NCBI GenBank assembly: GCA_910583995.1
Contig: CAJTYW010000010.1
Coordinates: 1-58,251 of the forward strand
Origin: an uncultured Christensenella sp.
GTDB taxonomy: Bacteria > Bacillota > Clostridia > Christensenellales > UBA3700
Length of the DNA: 58,251 bases
Direction of reading: 5' to 3'
The notes beneath the pieces were generated by a model. It ran no database searches. It saw nothing but the letters and a program-made list of their open reading frames with translations, and was not told the origin of the DNA. Shown piece by piece: positions 1 through 9,538 of this stretch (position 1 is the first letter of the stretch; every line of letters begins with the position of its first letter). Both the position numbers and the translations under genes were made by a program.

Positions 1-161
1 TACCAAAATTTTATCTATGTTTTACATTTCGTAAGTCTATTTCTGTCTAGAATAGTTAAAATTATCTCATCAAAAAATTTCTAGTAGGATTTGTTTGCAA
101 ATTTTTCTTTGAATTTTAACTTGTTCTATTTGAAATTTAAAATTAACTTTAGTAAAAAGTT

Positions 162-860
162 TTATAGCTCAAAATTATCTACAATGTCTGCATTGCTGCG
201 ATACTCTCTTGCTTCCTTAAGTATATCATCTTCTTCCCCAAATGTCAAATGGGATAGATATAATTTGCAATTTTTTGGAACATTTTCGGAAAGAGCTTTC
301 ACGCTTATATGCGGAGATGTGTTTTTATAGTCTTTATCCAAAACGCAAGCATCGCCAATTACAATGTCTGCACCCGCAGTATTTTTTTTGATAGTCTCTA
401 TATCTTGGCAATCACTTGTATAAACAATTTTTTTATTATTTGTTGTCATAATGACTGAATATGTTTCCACAGGGTGGGGCGATACTGCAAAGTTAAAAGT
501 TATATTATCAATTTCAAATTGCAAAGTTTCGTCTATTATTGTTATATCAAATTTACTGCTAGAGTAACATTCATTAAAAATTTCAGGTGTCTTTGGCATA
601 TAAACTTTAATATTATCAAGTCCCAAAAATCCTACACTATAAGCAAGTACACCCAAATCGCAAGCGTGGTCAAAATGCAAATGTGTTACTATCACAGCAT
701 CGATTTGTGAAATATCTATATATTTTTGCAAACCGCAAAGCGCACCACTACCCAAATCCAAAACAATATTTTTGCCATTATCTGTTTCAATAATGTAACA
801 ATTGGTTGCTTGAAGGTATGGTGCATATCTTCCGTACTTACCAACTACTTTAAATCTCAT
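162..860 (-). CDS. MBL-fold metallo-hydrolase
   Basis: The 232-residue protein carries the metallo-beta-lactamase signature THLHFDH (H60, H62, D64, H65). Further likely metal ligands are H129, D150 and H204 (in YLSHLTF). This arrangement is typical of RNase Z/PhnP-like hydrolases acting on phosphodiesters or small esters. No signal peptide or membrane segment is visible, so it should be cytosolic with two Zn or Fe ions. The start codon lies 10 bases after the stop of the upstream radical SAM gene, so the two are probably co-transcribed. The exact substrate cannot be read from sequence. Confidence 0.85.
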   Translation of the reverse strand: MRFKVVGKYGRYAPYLQATNCYIIETDNGKNIVLDLGSGALCGLQKYIDISQIDAVIVTHLHFDHACDLGVLAYSVGFLGLDNIKVYMPKTPEIFNECYSSSKFDITIIDETLQFEIDNITFNFAVSPHPVETYSVIMTTNNKKIVYTSDCQDIETIKKNTAGADIVIGDACVLDKDYKNTSPHISVKALSENVPKNCKLYLSHLTFGEEDDILKEAREYRSNADIVDNFEL

Positions 861-870
861 AATCTCTCCT

Positions 871-2448
871 TCAATTCAAACTAATGTATTTTAAATCATA
901 GCCTTTAGAATAATCAACATAAACCAAATATTTTCCATAACTGTAATTTACAGGGTTTATTCCTATCTCTACCGCAAAATATATTTTTTTATCAATGCCT
1001 AATTCTTTTAATCTTTTGGCAAAATTTTTGTCATAGTTAAACTTTAAACAACCCGGTAATACCCTTGAATTATTATGTTCAAGATAGTCAATTGTCATTA
1101 AACCTTTAACCAAAACTTGATTGTAATTTTTACATAAAAATTGATATAAAATCTCAATCCTGTCAAAAAGGCTTAACTTTTTATTGTAAATAATTTTACC
1201 AATCTCAAGATAAAATTGATAAGGATTATCTTTTACAAAATACTCAAGCGTTTTTGCAAATAAGCCACTATTATAATATTTATCGCAACCTTCTTCTGCA
1301 AATTTTAACAACTGCAATTCTTCACTTGAAATAAAAGGCGTACTAATTATCTCATAAGGCGGAGTGTTGTTATATTTATAATCTTTGCCAAGTTGTGATT
1401 TTAGCTTACTTCCTTTAAGAACCTTTAAAAATCCCAATTGCAACATATCACTTTTTAAAGCGTAAAGTCTGTTAAAACCACCAACAAAACTTTGGTAATT
1501 TTCATAAGGCAAACCAGCAATTAAATCTGTATGAATATGAGCTTTTTTTGTTGCAACAAGCTTGCTAATATTATTTACAACTTTTTCTATATCAGTTTTT
1601 CTTACAACTTCGTTTAAAGTTTGCAAATTAAAGCTTTGAACGCCAACTTCAAATTGAAACAAACCTTTTGGAGACTTATCAACTAAATCAATAAACTCGT
1701 CATCTAAAATATCTGCAGCGATTTCAAAATGAAATGAAAAAGCAAAATATTCTTTATTATTAATAATGTATTTTAATATCTCTTTTGCAAATTGCTTTTT
1801 TGCATTAAAAGTTCTGTCAACAAACTTTAAAACTCTTATATTCTTACCCCTAAACTTATCTAACTCTGCAAAAACTCTTTGCAATTCAAAGCATCTTAAT
1901 CCGTCATTACCGCTCATACAATAATGGCAAGAGTATGGACACCCCCTTGATGCTTCAAAATACGCAATCTTATTTGTCGTATCTTTAAAATAATCTTGTG
2001 AGTATGGTGACTCTAAATATTTAAAATCTAAAGGTTCACCAACATAAACTTTTTTAGCTAACTTATTATAATTTGACTGCTCCAAATCGCAAATAAGTTT
2101 GTTAAATGCAATTTCACCTTCACCAGTTATCAAGTAATCGCATTCATTTAGTATATTATCGTATTCAAAGCTTACTTCCGGTCCACCAAAGATTATTAAT
2201 ATTTCAGGATTTTTAGTTTTTATCAACTTGCTTAACTTTAAAACGCAGTCTATATTAAAAATATAACAAGGAAAAGCAATAACTTTAGGATTGTCTGCTA
2301 AAGCCAAACTATATAAACTTTCAATATCTTGATTTATATTTGTTTGAATAATTTGTATTTTGTCCTTATGTTCGCAATTTTCTTTTAAATAATATGGCGA
2401 TAACAATGTATGCACATATTTGCTATTTAACGCTAAAATTTTAATCAT
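871..2448 (-). CDS. B12-binding domain radical SAM protein (DUF4080-like)
   Basis: The 525-residue protein begins with a cobalamin-binding Rossmann-like half (about residues 1-140, with FGGPEVSF and a TGEGE motif). A radical SAM core follows, with its 4Fe-4S cysteines in RGCPYSCHYC (C170, C174, C177). The layout matches the large B12-dependent radical SAM class; the DUF4080-type C-terminal extension is a family-level guess. Members are often methylases or of unknown substrate. It is the promoter-proximal partner of the MBL hydrolase, which starts 10 bases after this stop. The B12-binding half lacks an obvious DxHxxG motif, so cobalamin may bind base-off without a protein histidine. Confidence 0.8.
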   Translation of the reverse strand: MIKILALNSKYVHTLLSPYYLKENCEHKDKIQIIQTNINQDIESLYSLALADNPKVIAFPCYIFNIDCVLKLSKLIKTKNPEILIIFGGPEVSFEYDNILNECDYLITGEGEIAFNKLICDLEQSNYNKLAKKVYVGEPLDFKYLESPYSQDYFKDTTNKIAYFEASRGCPYSCHYCMSGNDGLRCFELQRVFAELDKFRGKNIRVLKFVDRTFNAKKQFAKEILKYIINNKEYFAFSFHFEIAADILDDEFIDLVDKSPKGLFQFEVGVQSFNLQTLNEVVRKTDIEKVVNNISKLVATKKAHIHTDLIAGLPYENYQSFVGGFNRLYALKSDMLQLGFLKVLKGSKLKSQLGKDYKYNNTPPYEIISTPFISSEELQLLKFAEEGCDKYYNSGLFAKTLEYFVKDNPYQFYLEIGKIIYNKKLSLFDRIEILYQFLCKNYNQVLVKGLMTIDYLEHNNSRVLPGCLKFNYDKNFAKRLKELGIDKKIYFAVEIGINPVNYSYGKYLVYVDYSKGYDLKYISLN

Positions 2449-2577
2449 TATAATTAATAAAACCTAAAAAACTTTGTATAATATATCTTTAATTGTACCA
2501 TAATTAAGTTAAATTATCAATCAAATATGTGCCTAGAAAAAATATTAAATTTTTTTTAAATATTTAGCATAAAATGC

Positions 2578-2606
2578 TTGACAAGTCACATATTTAGTAG
2601 TATATT
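2578..2606 (+). promoter_or_regulatory. Sigma-A type promoter of the small-peptide locus
   Basis: TTGACA at 2578-2583 and TATATT at 2601-2606 are separated by exactly 17 bases. This is close to the ideal housekeeping promoter. It points away from the radical SAM gene and towards the 26-codon frame at 2678, giving a leader of about 65 bases. The leader contains an 8-base inverted repeat (TGATAAAA ... TTTTATCA). Confidence 0.75.
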
Positions 2607-2677
2607 ATGGCTGATAAAAGAGATAAAGATAAGGGTATCAATTTTATCAAAGACAATTTAATAGGAGGTATTTGTAT

Positions 2678-2758
2678 ATGCTTAAGAAGATTTACAAAGC
2701 GTATGTTGAATCAGTTAAGATGCAAATGAAGTTTAACAACTTTAAGTTTTTTAACTAA
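2678..2758 (+). CDS. 26-residue basic small peptide
   Basis: The frame encodes a 26-residue peptide that starts MLKKIYKAYVES and ends NNFKFFN. It has six lysines, one glutamate and many aromatic residues, so it should be cationic and partly amphipathic. An excellent ribosome binding site (AGGAGG, 2664-2669) lies 8 bases before the ATG. It has its own near-consensus promoter at 2578-2606 and a stem-loop terminator at 2779-2801. Nothing else is encoded on this strand nearby, so it is not a leader peptide for a downstream gene. I do not recognise the family. It could be a small regulatory or membrane-active peptide, a type I toxin, or the coding part of a dual-function small RNA. Confidence 0.6.
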   Translation: MLKKIYKAYVESVKMQMKFNNFKFFN

Positions 2759-2771
2759 TTCAGGGGAATTT

Positions 2772-2792
2772 ATGAGACCTACCGAAAGGTAG
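2772..2792 (+). other. Possible six-codon mini-frame overlapping a terminator hairpin
   Basis: ATG at 2772 is preceded by AGGGGAATTT, a plausible ribosome binding site, and opens a frame reading MRPTER then TAG. The stop codon lies in the right arm of the terminator hairpin, so translation would interfere with hairpin formation. This may be chance; it is recorded because it sits 13 bases after the 26-residue peptide gene. Confidence 0.25.
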
Positions 2793-2801
2793 TATTTTTT
2801 T
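2779..2801 (+). terminator. Intrinsic terminator of the small-peptide locus
   Basis: CTACC-GAAA-GGTAG forms a 5-bp stem with a stable GAAA tetraloop, followed by TATTTTTTT. It closes the plus-strand unit that starts at the 2578-2606 promoter. Confidence 0.7.
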
Positions 2802-2818
2802 CGCCATTTTTAGATTAT

Positions 2819-2842
2819 AGCCAATTTATGGCTTATTTTTTT
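2819..2842 (+). terminator. Second plus-strand stem-loop with T-run
   Basis: AGCCA and TGGCT (2819-2823 and 2829-2833) form a short stem followed by TATTTTTTT. It may act as a back-up terminator 20 bases after the first one. The stem is short. Confidence 0.4.
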
Positions 2843-2931
2843 AAGCGACTTTGTAACTTAAATCAAAATATAATAAACATACTAATTATAACATTGAATA
2901 ATTGTATTTTTAATTTAATGTTGTATTAAAA

Positions 2932-2963
2932 TAAAAAAAATCCCTGCTCTTGAAACAGGGATT
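2932..2963 (-). terminator. Terminator after ispH-S1
   Basis: Read on the minus strand, ATCCCTG and CAGGGAT form a 7-bp stem around a 9-base loop, followed by a run of T. It starts about 15 bases after the ispH-S1 stop codon. Confidence 0.8.
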
Positions 2964-2977
2964 TAATATTTTAATTA

Positions 2978-5161
2978 TTATTCATTATCTTTATTATCAA
3001 AGTTTAAATTTAAACCTTTGAACAAGTCTGCCATAGTAGCACCAGTTGACTCTGAAGTCCAAGATTTAGTCTCTTCTTGAACAGGAGCAACAGCAACTTT
3101 CTTAGCCTTTGGCTTTTTAGCTTGAGTAGCTTGAGCATTTTCAAATTTCTTTGCAGTTGCTTTAGCTCTCTTTTCATTGTTCTCTTTAATATCTTCACTT
3201 GTAATTTCAACTTCTTTTGGAGCTGGTGGGTCAAGTAAAGCTTTTACTGACAATGTAATTTTGTTACCTTCAAACTTAATAACTTTTGCTTCGATTTCTT
3301 GACCTTCTTTGAAAGCTTCATTAGCATCTTTAACAAAGTTATAACTGATTTCAGATACAGGAATCAAGCCATCAATACCCTTATCGATTGATACAAAAGC
3401 ACCATAAGCAAAAATTCTTTCAACTGTGCCTTTAACAACACTGCCAACAGGATATTTCTCTTGAGCTTCTTCATAAGGTTTCTTTTGAAGTTGTTTGTAA
3501 CCTAAGCTTACTTTACCAGTTTCACGATTAGCATCTAAAATGATAAACTCATAAGTCTTATTTAATTCCAAAACTTCAGAAGGGTCTTGAACTTTTGTCC
3601 AGCTTAAATCACTAATGTGTGCTAAGCAGTCATTTTTATTAACGCTAACAAATGCACCAAATTTTGCAAATCTTTTTACAACACCTTTAACAATTGTGTT
3701 AGGTATCATTTGATTCCAAAAAGCATCTTCTTTAGCAGCCTTTTCTTCTTCAGCAATTACTTTATGTGATGCAATAATTCTGTTTTTAGAGCTATTGCCG
3801 TTTTTAGCTTCGATTTTACGAACACGTAAATCTTTACCAACATAATTTTCAGGTTTCTTTTCAAAACCGATACGGATTTCTGATTGTGGTACGAAGATAG
3901 TATAACTACCTAGTTTTGCAATCAAGCCACCATTTACAGCTTTATTTATTTTAATAGTGAATTCGTTACCGTTGATAATCTCTTGATATTTTTTATCGTC
4001 CAACTCTTTTTGAAGAATTGATTTTCTGCTCATAGCAATCATACTATCATTGCTCTTTTTAGCAACAAACACAGCATCAAACTCTTGACCTTCTGCATAA
4101 TTTGCAGGATTATAGTCTTTTTCATCAAGTTCAACTTCTGTTCTATCGATAAAAGCATCTGTCTTACCGCCGAAATTTACTACAATACCTTCTTCTGTAG
4201 CATTAACGACTATTACTTTTGCTTTTTTGCCTAAATTAGGCTTAACTTCTGTACTTTCCATTTCCATAGCATCGATAAACTCGTTGCCACTTTTGTTTGC
4301 ATCAACTGCAACTTCCTCATTAAGCATTTCTTTGCTTTTTACTTGAGTATCACTCATTATATTAATTACCTCCATAATCAACTCTTTGGGAGTTGACGCA
4401 CCTGCAGTTACTCCTATCACAGTGCTATTATTTACTACTTTTGATAAATCGGCAATAGATGAAATCAAATAGCTATTTTTACAATACTCTTTTGCAAGTT
4501 CATAGAGTTTTAAAGTATTACTACTATTAAGACCACCAATAACAAGCATTGTATCGACTTTTTTTGCAATTTCGACTACTTCTCGCTGTCTATCCCTTGT
4601 AGTATAACAAATAGTATCAAAAATTTCAACTATTTTACACTTGTTTTTTATTATTTTTTCAATATTTTTAAATTTTTCTGCAGAAAAGGTAGTTTGAGAG
4701 ACCAAAATGCACTCTTTATCAATAAATTCAAGCTTATTAGCCATATCTTCGTCGCTTATAATAATCGCTGTGTTTTCACACCAACCATTTATACCTATAA
4801 CTTCTGCGTGGCTAGCTTCACCGGTTATGATTACCTGCTTTCCTATATCAAACGCATTATGCACTATTTTATGAATTTTTTCAACAAACGGACAGGTAGC
4901 ATCAATATACTCTATCCCATTATTGTTCATTTCATCATAAATGTTTTTACCTACGCCGTGTGAGCGAATGATAACTCTTCCGTCTTTGTATTCGCTTAAA
5001 GAATTTATAGGATATATTCCTTTTTCTTTTAGCTTATTTACAACTAAATCATTATGAATTATCTCACCAAAAGTTACTACTTTTCCTGTAGCTTCAAGCG
5101 TCTTATCAATTGCGTTTTGTACACCAAAACAAAAGCCTGCGGTTTTTGCAACTATAAACAC
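2978..5161 (-). CDS. ispH: Fused 4-hydroxy-3-methylbut-2-enyl diphosphate reductase / S1-domain protein
   Basis: The N-terminal ~280 residues are IspH, the last MEP-pathway enzyme, which makes IPP and DMAPP from HMBPP. The 4Fe-4S cysteines are C11 (AGFCFGV), C90 (DATCPFV) and C185 (TICYTT). The C-terminal part carries four S1 RNA-binding repeats, the clearest being VKRFAKFGAFVSV and VERIFAYGAFVSI, then a Lys/Ala-rich tail. IspH-S1 fusions are known in Clostridia and may replace ribosomal protein S1. I chose the GTG at 5161 because GGGGGA precedes it by 5 bases and the protein then begins FIVAKTAG as usual. An ATG at 5185 would add eight residues without a good ribosome binding site. It is the last gene of a baiN-cmk-plsC-ispH run. 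Confidence 0.92.
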   Translation of the reverse strand: MFIVAKTAGFCFGVQNAIDKTLEATGKVVTFGEIIHNDLVVNKLKEKGIYPINSLSEYKDGRVIIRSHGVGKNIYDEMNNNGIEYIDATCPFVEKIHKIVHNAFDIGKQVIITGEASHAEVIGINGWCENTAIIISDEDMANKLEFIDKECILVSQTTFSAEKFKNIEKIIKNKCKIVEIFDTICYTTRDRQREVVEIAKKVDTMLVIGGLNSSNTLKLYELAKEYCKNSYLISSIADLSKVVNNSTVIGVTAGASTPKELIMEVINIMSDTQVKSKEMLNEEVAVDANKSGNEFIDAMEMESTEVKPNLGKKAKVIVVNATEEGIVVNFGGKTDAFIDRTEVELDEKDYNPANYAEGQEFDAVFVAKKSNDSMIAMSRKSILQKELDDKKYQEIINGNEFTIKINKAVNGGLIAKLGSYTIFVPQSEIRIGFEKKPENYVGKDLRVRKIEAKNGNSSKNRIIASHKVIAEEEKAAKEDAFWNQMIPNTIVKGVVKRFAKFGAFVSVNKNDCLAHISDLSWTKVQDPSEVLELNKTYEFIILDANRETGKVSLGYKQLQKKPYEEAQEKYPVGSVVKGTVERIFAYGAFVSIDKGIDGLIPVSEISYNFVKDANEAFKEGQEIEAKVIKFEGNKITLSVKALLDPPAPKEVEITSEDIKENNEKRAKATAKKFENAQATQAKKPKAKKVAVAPVQEETKSWTSESTGATMADLFKGLNLNFDNKDNE

Positions 5162-5273
5162 AACAATCCCCCAAATTTTATGCAATTAAAATGTTTGTAA
5201 AAGCAACTTAAATCTATTTTACAAAACTTTAGTATTAAAAAAGGATAAAATAATTAAAATCAATATAATAAAA

Positions 5274-6005
5274 TTATTCTTCTTCAGGCTTATTCAACAT
5301 AAGCTTTTGTTTATACTCTAGTTTGTTTTGTTTGCGAATTTGCTTTAATTCAGCTTTTTGAGATTTTAACAATTTCTTCATTTGTTTTTTATCGCAAAGC
5401 ATATTATCAAGTTCACTAATCATATTTTGCATAGTTAGTTTTAATTTGTCTGTAACTACACCCCTTATCTCTTTAAAATTATCATTAAAATATTCATCTA
5501 AATAGATAGGCTCACCAATAAGCAAATATGTTTTTCTAAAAGTTTTGATTGGTCTTGAGTACACCATTGGAATAATAGGCGATTTTGTTTTTAATGCAAA
5601 CATTGCAACACCATCTTTAAATTCAAGCAATTGGTTATTTCCGCTTTTGTTTCTTGTTCCTTCAGGAAAAACAATAAGCGGCTCATCATTCCTTAAAACT
5701 CCCAAACACTTTTTGATTGCACGCAAATCTGCTTCTTCCCTTTGTACAGGTATTGTTCCAACCTTATGCAAAATTTTACCTAGCACAGGAATGTGCATAG
5801 ATTCTTCTTTCATTAACACATTAAATTTATCTTCAAAAAGTTCTGTCACAAATGGTACAGGGTCAAGCATTGTATAATGATTACAAACATAAATACCTTT
5901 GCCTTCATAAAACTTGTTTGCATTTACTATTTTAACCGGCCATAAAAAATTGGTTACAGGTCTTATGGCACGCCTTATAAACTTATAAAATTTATTGTTT
6001 TCCAT
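5274..6005 (-). CDS. plsC: 1-acyl-sn-glycerol-3-phosphate acyltransferase
   Basis: The 243-residue protein has the PlsC acyltransferase motifs: NHYTMLDP (catalytic H and D) and FPEGTRNKSG (phosphate-binding block III). It would acylate lysophosphatidic acid to phosphatidic acid at the inner face of the membrane. The N-terminus has only a weak hydrophobic stretch (VTNFLWPVKIV), and the last 50 residues are lysine-rich. It lies between cmk and ispH-S1, a gene order common in Clostridia, although the gaps here (about 100 bases each) leave co-transcription open. Confidence 0.88.
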   Translation of the reverse strand: MENNKFYKFIRRAIRPVTNFLWPVKIVNANKFYEGKGIYVCNHYTMLDPVPFVTELFEDKFNVLMKEESMHIPVLGKILHKVGTIPVQREEADLRAIKKCLGVLRNDEPLIVFPEGTRNKSGNNQLLEFKDGVAMFALKTKSPIIPMVYSRPIKTFRKTYLLIGEPIYLDEYFNDNFKEIRGVVTDKLKLTMQNMISELDNMLCDKKQMKKLLKSQKAELKQIRKQNKLEYKQKLMLNKPEEE

Positions 6006-6124
6006 AATAAGTCCTTAATTAATATTTGTATAAAAATCTTTCAAAAATCGGCACTAAAAGCATAATTAATCACTAAAAACACATTAGAAAGACGTTTTTT
6101 ATTATTACTAAATAATTACTATTT

Positions 6125-6781
6125 TTAATATTTGATATATGACAAAATCTTTTCTATTGCTTGCTCAATTGTCAAATTTGTAGAATCAATATACACACTA
6201 TCTTCAGTTAAAGTAAGTGGTGCAAAATCACGATGAGTATCATTGTAATCGCGGTCGTTGATATCTGCAAGAATAGTTTCATATTCCACATTTTGACCTT
6301 TTTCAATCAATTCCTTATATCGTCTATTTGCTCTCTCTTCGGGTGTTGCTGTCAAATAAAATTTATTATTTGCATCTTTTAAAACATAACTTGTAATATC
6401 TCTGCCGTCCAAAACAACATTGTTTTTAGCAGCAATTTCCCTTTGCATAGCCACAAGTTTCAATCTAACAGCAGGAATTTTGCTTACATTTGATGCAGCT
6501 TTTGAAATATAATGTTCACGAATAGCAGTGCTTACATCCTCTCCGTCAAGATAGATAATTTGCACACCGTCCACATACTTTATTTCTATTTTAGTGCTAT
6601 CCAATATATTAGTAACACCTTTTTCGTCATTTGTATCTATACCAAGCCTTACCGCTTTTAAACCAATTGCACGGTACATTGCACCTGTATCTAAATAAAT
6701 GATATTTAATCTTTTAGCAATTTCCTTTGCAATTGTGCTTTTTCCAGCACCTGAAGGTCCGTCAATAGCAATATTTAACAT
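6125..6781 (-). CDS. cmk: Cytidylate kinase
   Basis: The 218-residue protein opens with the P-loop GPSGAGKST (residues 8-16). It has the CMP-kinase signatures LDTGAMYRA and DGRDI, which bind CMP and the base, and a lid region TPEERANRRY. It converts CMP or dCMP to the diphosphate using ATP. Its length is typical of the family. The neighbour upstream is the BaiN-type flavoprotein; plsC and ispH-S1 follow. Confidence 0.95.
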   Translation of the reverse strand: MLNIAIDGPSGAGKSTIAKEIAKRLNIIYLDTGAMYRAIGLKAVRLGIDTNDEKGVTNILDSTKIEIKYVDGVQIIYLDGEDVSTAIREHYISKAASNVSKIPAVRLKLVAMQREIAAKNNVVLDGRDITSYVLKDANNKFYLTATPEERANRRYKELIEKGQNVEYETILADINDRDYNDTHRDFAPLTLTEDSVYIDSTNLTIEQAIEKILSYIKY

Positions 6782-6856
6782 ATTTCACCTCTTAATTTCT
6801 CTTTTATTTCTTTATCCTTATTATTACTTTTAAGTACTACAATCAAATAAAATTAT

Positions 6857-8074
6857 CTATTCAATACCGCTTATTCCTGCGACATAACCAGTAGACATTG
6901 CAATTTGTATATTAAATCCACCTGTCAAAGCATCAACATCCAAAACTTCACCTGCAAAAAACAAGCCTTTAACCAATTTTGATTGCATATTTTTAGGATT
7001 AATTTGCTTAACATCTACACCACCACAAGTGACAATTGCACTAGACAATGCAGATAAATCTTTAATTTGAAAAGTAAGATTTTTTACAGCTTTAACAAGA
7101 TTTGTTCGCTCTTCTTTTGTTATTTGATTTACCTTTTTTTCAGGTTTAATTTTGCTATTTTTTATAATAAGCGGAATCAAAGCTTTTACAGTCAAATCAT
7201 TGATTGCATTTTTAAATTCCTTATTACTATTACTTTCAAAATCGCGAATAAGTCTGTTATCCAAAGTAGTATCATCTAAAGCAGGTTTTAAATCGATAAC
7301 TAAACTCAATTTACCTTGCAATTTATTTATTTTACTTGAAAGTGTAAGTATTACAGGACCTGAAACACCATTATGTGTAAATAGCATTTCCCCGCATTCT
7401 TCAAACAAAACCTTGTTATCACGCACAATTTTGCAAGCCACATTTTTTAGCGTAATACCTGCAAGATTGTCCACATTTTCTACTAAATTTATACCCACTA
7501 AAGCAGGTAATAAAGGCGCTATTGTATGCCCTGCACTTTGTGCAAATTTATATCCGTCACCTGTAGAACCAGTACCAGGATAAGATTTACCGCCTGTTGC
7601 AACTATAACTTTATCTGCGCCTACAAACTCATCGCCTACATAAACGCCACAAATCACATTGTCTTTTATTTCAATTTTACAAACTTCACTATTAAGCCTA
7701 ACATCGACATTTAATTTTTCCAATAATTTAGTAAATACTTTTATGAAATCAGAAGATTTATCCGACTCGGGAAAAACTCGCCTACCACGCTCTACCTTGA
7801 TTTTTAAGCCATTATCCAAACAAAATTTTTGAGTATCACTAGTACTGAATTTGTTTATAGCACCAAGCATAAATTTAGGATTATTAACCACATTTGCTAT
7901 AAATGTTTTGTTATCGCAATCATTGGTAATATTGCATCTGCCCTTTCCAGTAATAAAAAGTTTTTTACCCAATTTTTCATTTTTTTCAAACAAAATAACT
8001 TCGTCGCCATTTTGTTTTGCCATAATAGCAGCCATCATTCCCGCAGGACCACCACCAATTACAATAACCTTCAT
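6857..8074 (-). CDS. BaiN/HI0933-family NAD(P)/FAD-dependent oxidoreductase
   Basis: The 405-residue flavoprotein starts with the FAD-binding GGGPAGMMAA (residues 8-17). It has the family block GKKLFITGKGRCNITN and a C-terminal FAD motif GLFFAGEVLDVDALTGGFN. HI0933-type proteins are widespread single-copy flavoproteins, and some were named BaiN or aminoacetone oxidase, but the physiological substrate is unclear. It sits at the head of the cmk-plsC-ispH-S1 cluster as in many Clostridia. Confidence 0.87.
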   Translation of the reverse strand: MKVIVIGGGPAGMMAAIMAKQNGDEVILFEKNEKLGKKLFITGKGRCNITNDCDNKTFIANVVNNPKFMLGAINKFSTSDTQKFCLDNGLKIKVERGRRVFPESDKSSDFIKVFTKLLEKLNVDVRLNSEVCKIEIKDNVICGVYVGDEFVGADKVIVATGGKSYPGTGSTGDGYKFAQSAGHTIAPLLPALVGINLVENVDNLAGITLKNVACKIVRDNKVLFEECGEMLFTHNGVSGPVILTLSSKINKLQGKLSLVIDLKPALDDTTLDNRLIRDFESNSNKEFKNAINDLTVKALIPLIIKNSKIKPEKKVNQITKEERTNLVKAVKNLTFQIKDLSALSSAIVTCGGVDVKQINPKNMQSKLVKGLFFAGEVLDVDALTGGFNIQIAMSTGYVAGISGIE

Positions 8075-8264
8075 ATTATCCTCAAAAAAATTCTTACAAC
8101 TCTAATATACCATAAAAAAGCAATAATTAAAAGCATTTATTTACAATTATTAAAATATTTTTTGCCCTGCACCTTAAAACAGCTAATAATCCATCGAAAA
8201 TCGATACTATTTTGACAAAACCATATTAAATTTTAAAATCGTTTAACATAATCTGTAATAAAAA

Positions 8265-8292
8265 AAATTGCACTTTTTAAAAAGTGCAATTT
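8265..8292 (-). terminator. Terminator after clpX
   Basis: TTGCACTTTTT and AAAAAGTGCAA form a near-perfect 11-bp stem with a T-run on the minus strand, 5 bases after the clpX stop. The rest of 8075-8264 shows only AT-rich sequence and one copy of the CGATTTTCG motif (8195-8203). Confidence 0.75.
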
Positions 8293-8296
8293 GGCT

Positions 8297-9526
8297 TTAT
8301 GCAATATTTTCTTTTTTAATTATTATTGGCATTGCTTTTTTCTCAATACAATCGCCATTTATAATTATCTTTTCAATGCTTTTATCAGAAGGTACAGAGT
8401 ACATTAAATCAAGCAAATTCATTTCAACAATAGACTTTAACCCACGCGCACCTGTTTTTAAATTGATAGCAAGTTTTGCAATGGCTTTTATAGCGTCATC
8501 TGTAAACTCAAGTTCAACATTGTCAATATCAAACATTTTTTTGTATTGTTTTAATATTGCATTTTTAGGCTCAACTAAAATTTTACTCAAAGCTTCTTCG
8601 TCAAGTCCATTTAGTCCTACTACAACTGGTACTCTTCCTACAAATTCAGGAATCAAACCAAATTTAACTAAATCGTCAGGTTTCAAATCTTCAATTAGTT
8701 TACTATAATCAGCATCAGATTTTTTCATTTCGCTACCAAAACCTAAAGCTGAAGTGTCTTTTCTTTTATCAATTATCTTATCAAGACCAACAAAAGCACC
8801 GCCGCAAATAAACAGAATATTTGTAGTATCAATAGGTATTGTTTCTTGTTGTGGGTGTTTTCTTCCGCCTTGTGGTGGAACATTTGCAACAGTAGATTCA
8901 ATTATCTTTAATAGAGCTTGTTGCACTCCTTCGCCTGAAACATCACGCGTAATTGATACATTTTCGCTTTTTCTAGCAATTTTATCAATTTCGTCGATGT
9001 AAATAATACCAAGTTCTGCTTTTTTAACATCAAAGTCCGCAGCTTGAATAAGTTTTAAAAGAATGTTTTCAACATCTTCTCCGACATAACCCGCTTCGGT
9101 AAGTGCAGTTGCATCTGCAACAGCAAACGGAACATTCAAAATTTTAGCAAGAGTTTTTGCAAGTAGTGTTTTACCGCTACCCGTTGGTCCTAAAACAAGA
9201 ACATTACTTTTTTCCAAACAGATATCGTCATTTACATTATTTGCAATTCTTTTATAATGATTATAAACAGCAACAGACAATACCTTTTTTGCAGTATCTT
9301 GACCTACAATATACTCGTCCAATTTGCTTTTAATTTCTTGTGGAGTAAGCAAGTTAAAACCACTTTGATCTTGTGGTTTAACTGTTTTGCGTTCTTCCAA
9401 AATCTCATTACATATATCAATGCAATAATTACAAATGAATAAACCGTTTGGATTAGATATCATTTCGATAGTTTCACTTTCCGTTCTACCGCAAAATGAA
9501 CATCTGTTTTCAAAATCCTTTTTCAT
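8297..9526 (-). CDS. clpX: ATP-dependent Clp protease ATP-binding subunit ClpX
   Basis: The 409-residue AAA+ unfoldase has the N-terminal zinc-binding domain (C9, C12, C32, C35), the Walker A GPTGSGKT, the Walker B IIYIDEIDKI and the pore motif GYVGED. It feeds unfolded substrates to ClpP. The ATG at 9526 is chosen because AGGAGG lies just upstream; a TTG one codon earlier is less likely. The gene starts 12 bases after the clpP stop, so the two are translated from one message. Confidence 0.97.
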   Translation of the reverse strand: MKKDFENRCSFCGRTESETIEMISNPNGLFICNYCIDICNEILEERKTVKPQDQSGFNLLTPQEIKSKLDEYIVGQDTAKKVLSVAVYNHYKRIANNVNDDICLEKSNVLVLGPTGSGKTLLAKTLAKILNVPFAVADATALTEAGYVGEDVENILLKLIQAADFDVKKAELGIIYIDEIDKIARKSENVSITRDVSGEGVQQALLKIIESTVANVPPQGGRKHPQQETIPIDTTNILFICGGAFVGLDKIIDKRKDTSALGFGSEMKKSDADYSKLIEDLKPDDLVKFGLIPEFVGRVPVVVGLNGLDEEALSKILVEPKNAILKQYKKMFDIDNVELEFTDDAIKAIAKLAINLKTGARGLKSIVEMNLLDLMYSVPSDKSIEKIIINGDCIEKKAMPIIIKKENIA

Positions 9527-9538
9527 CAAACCTCCTAA

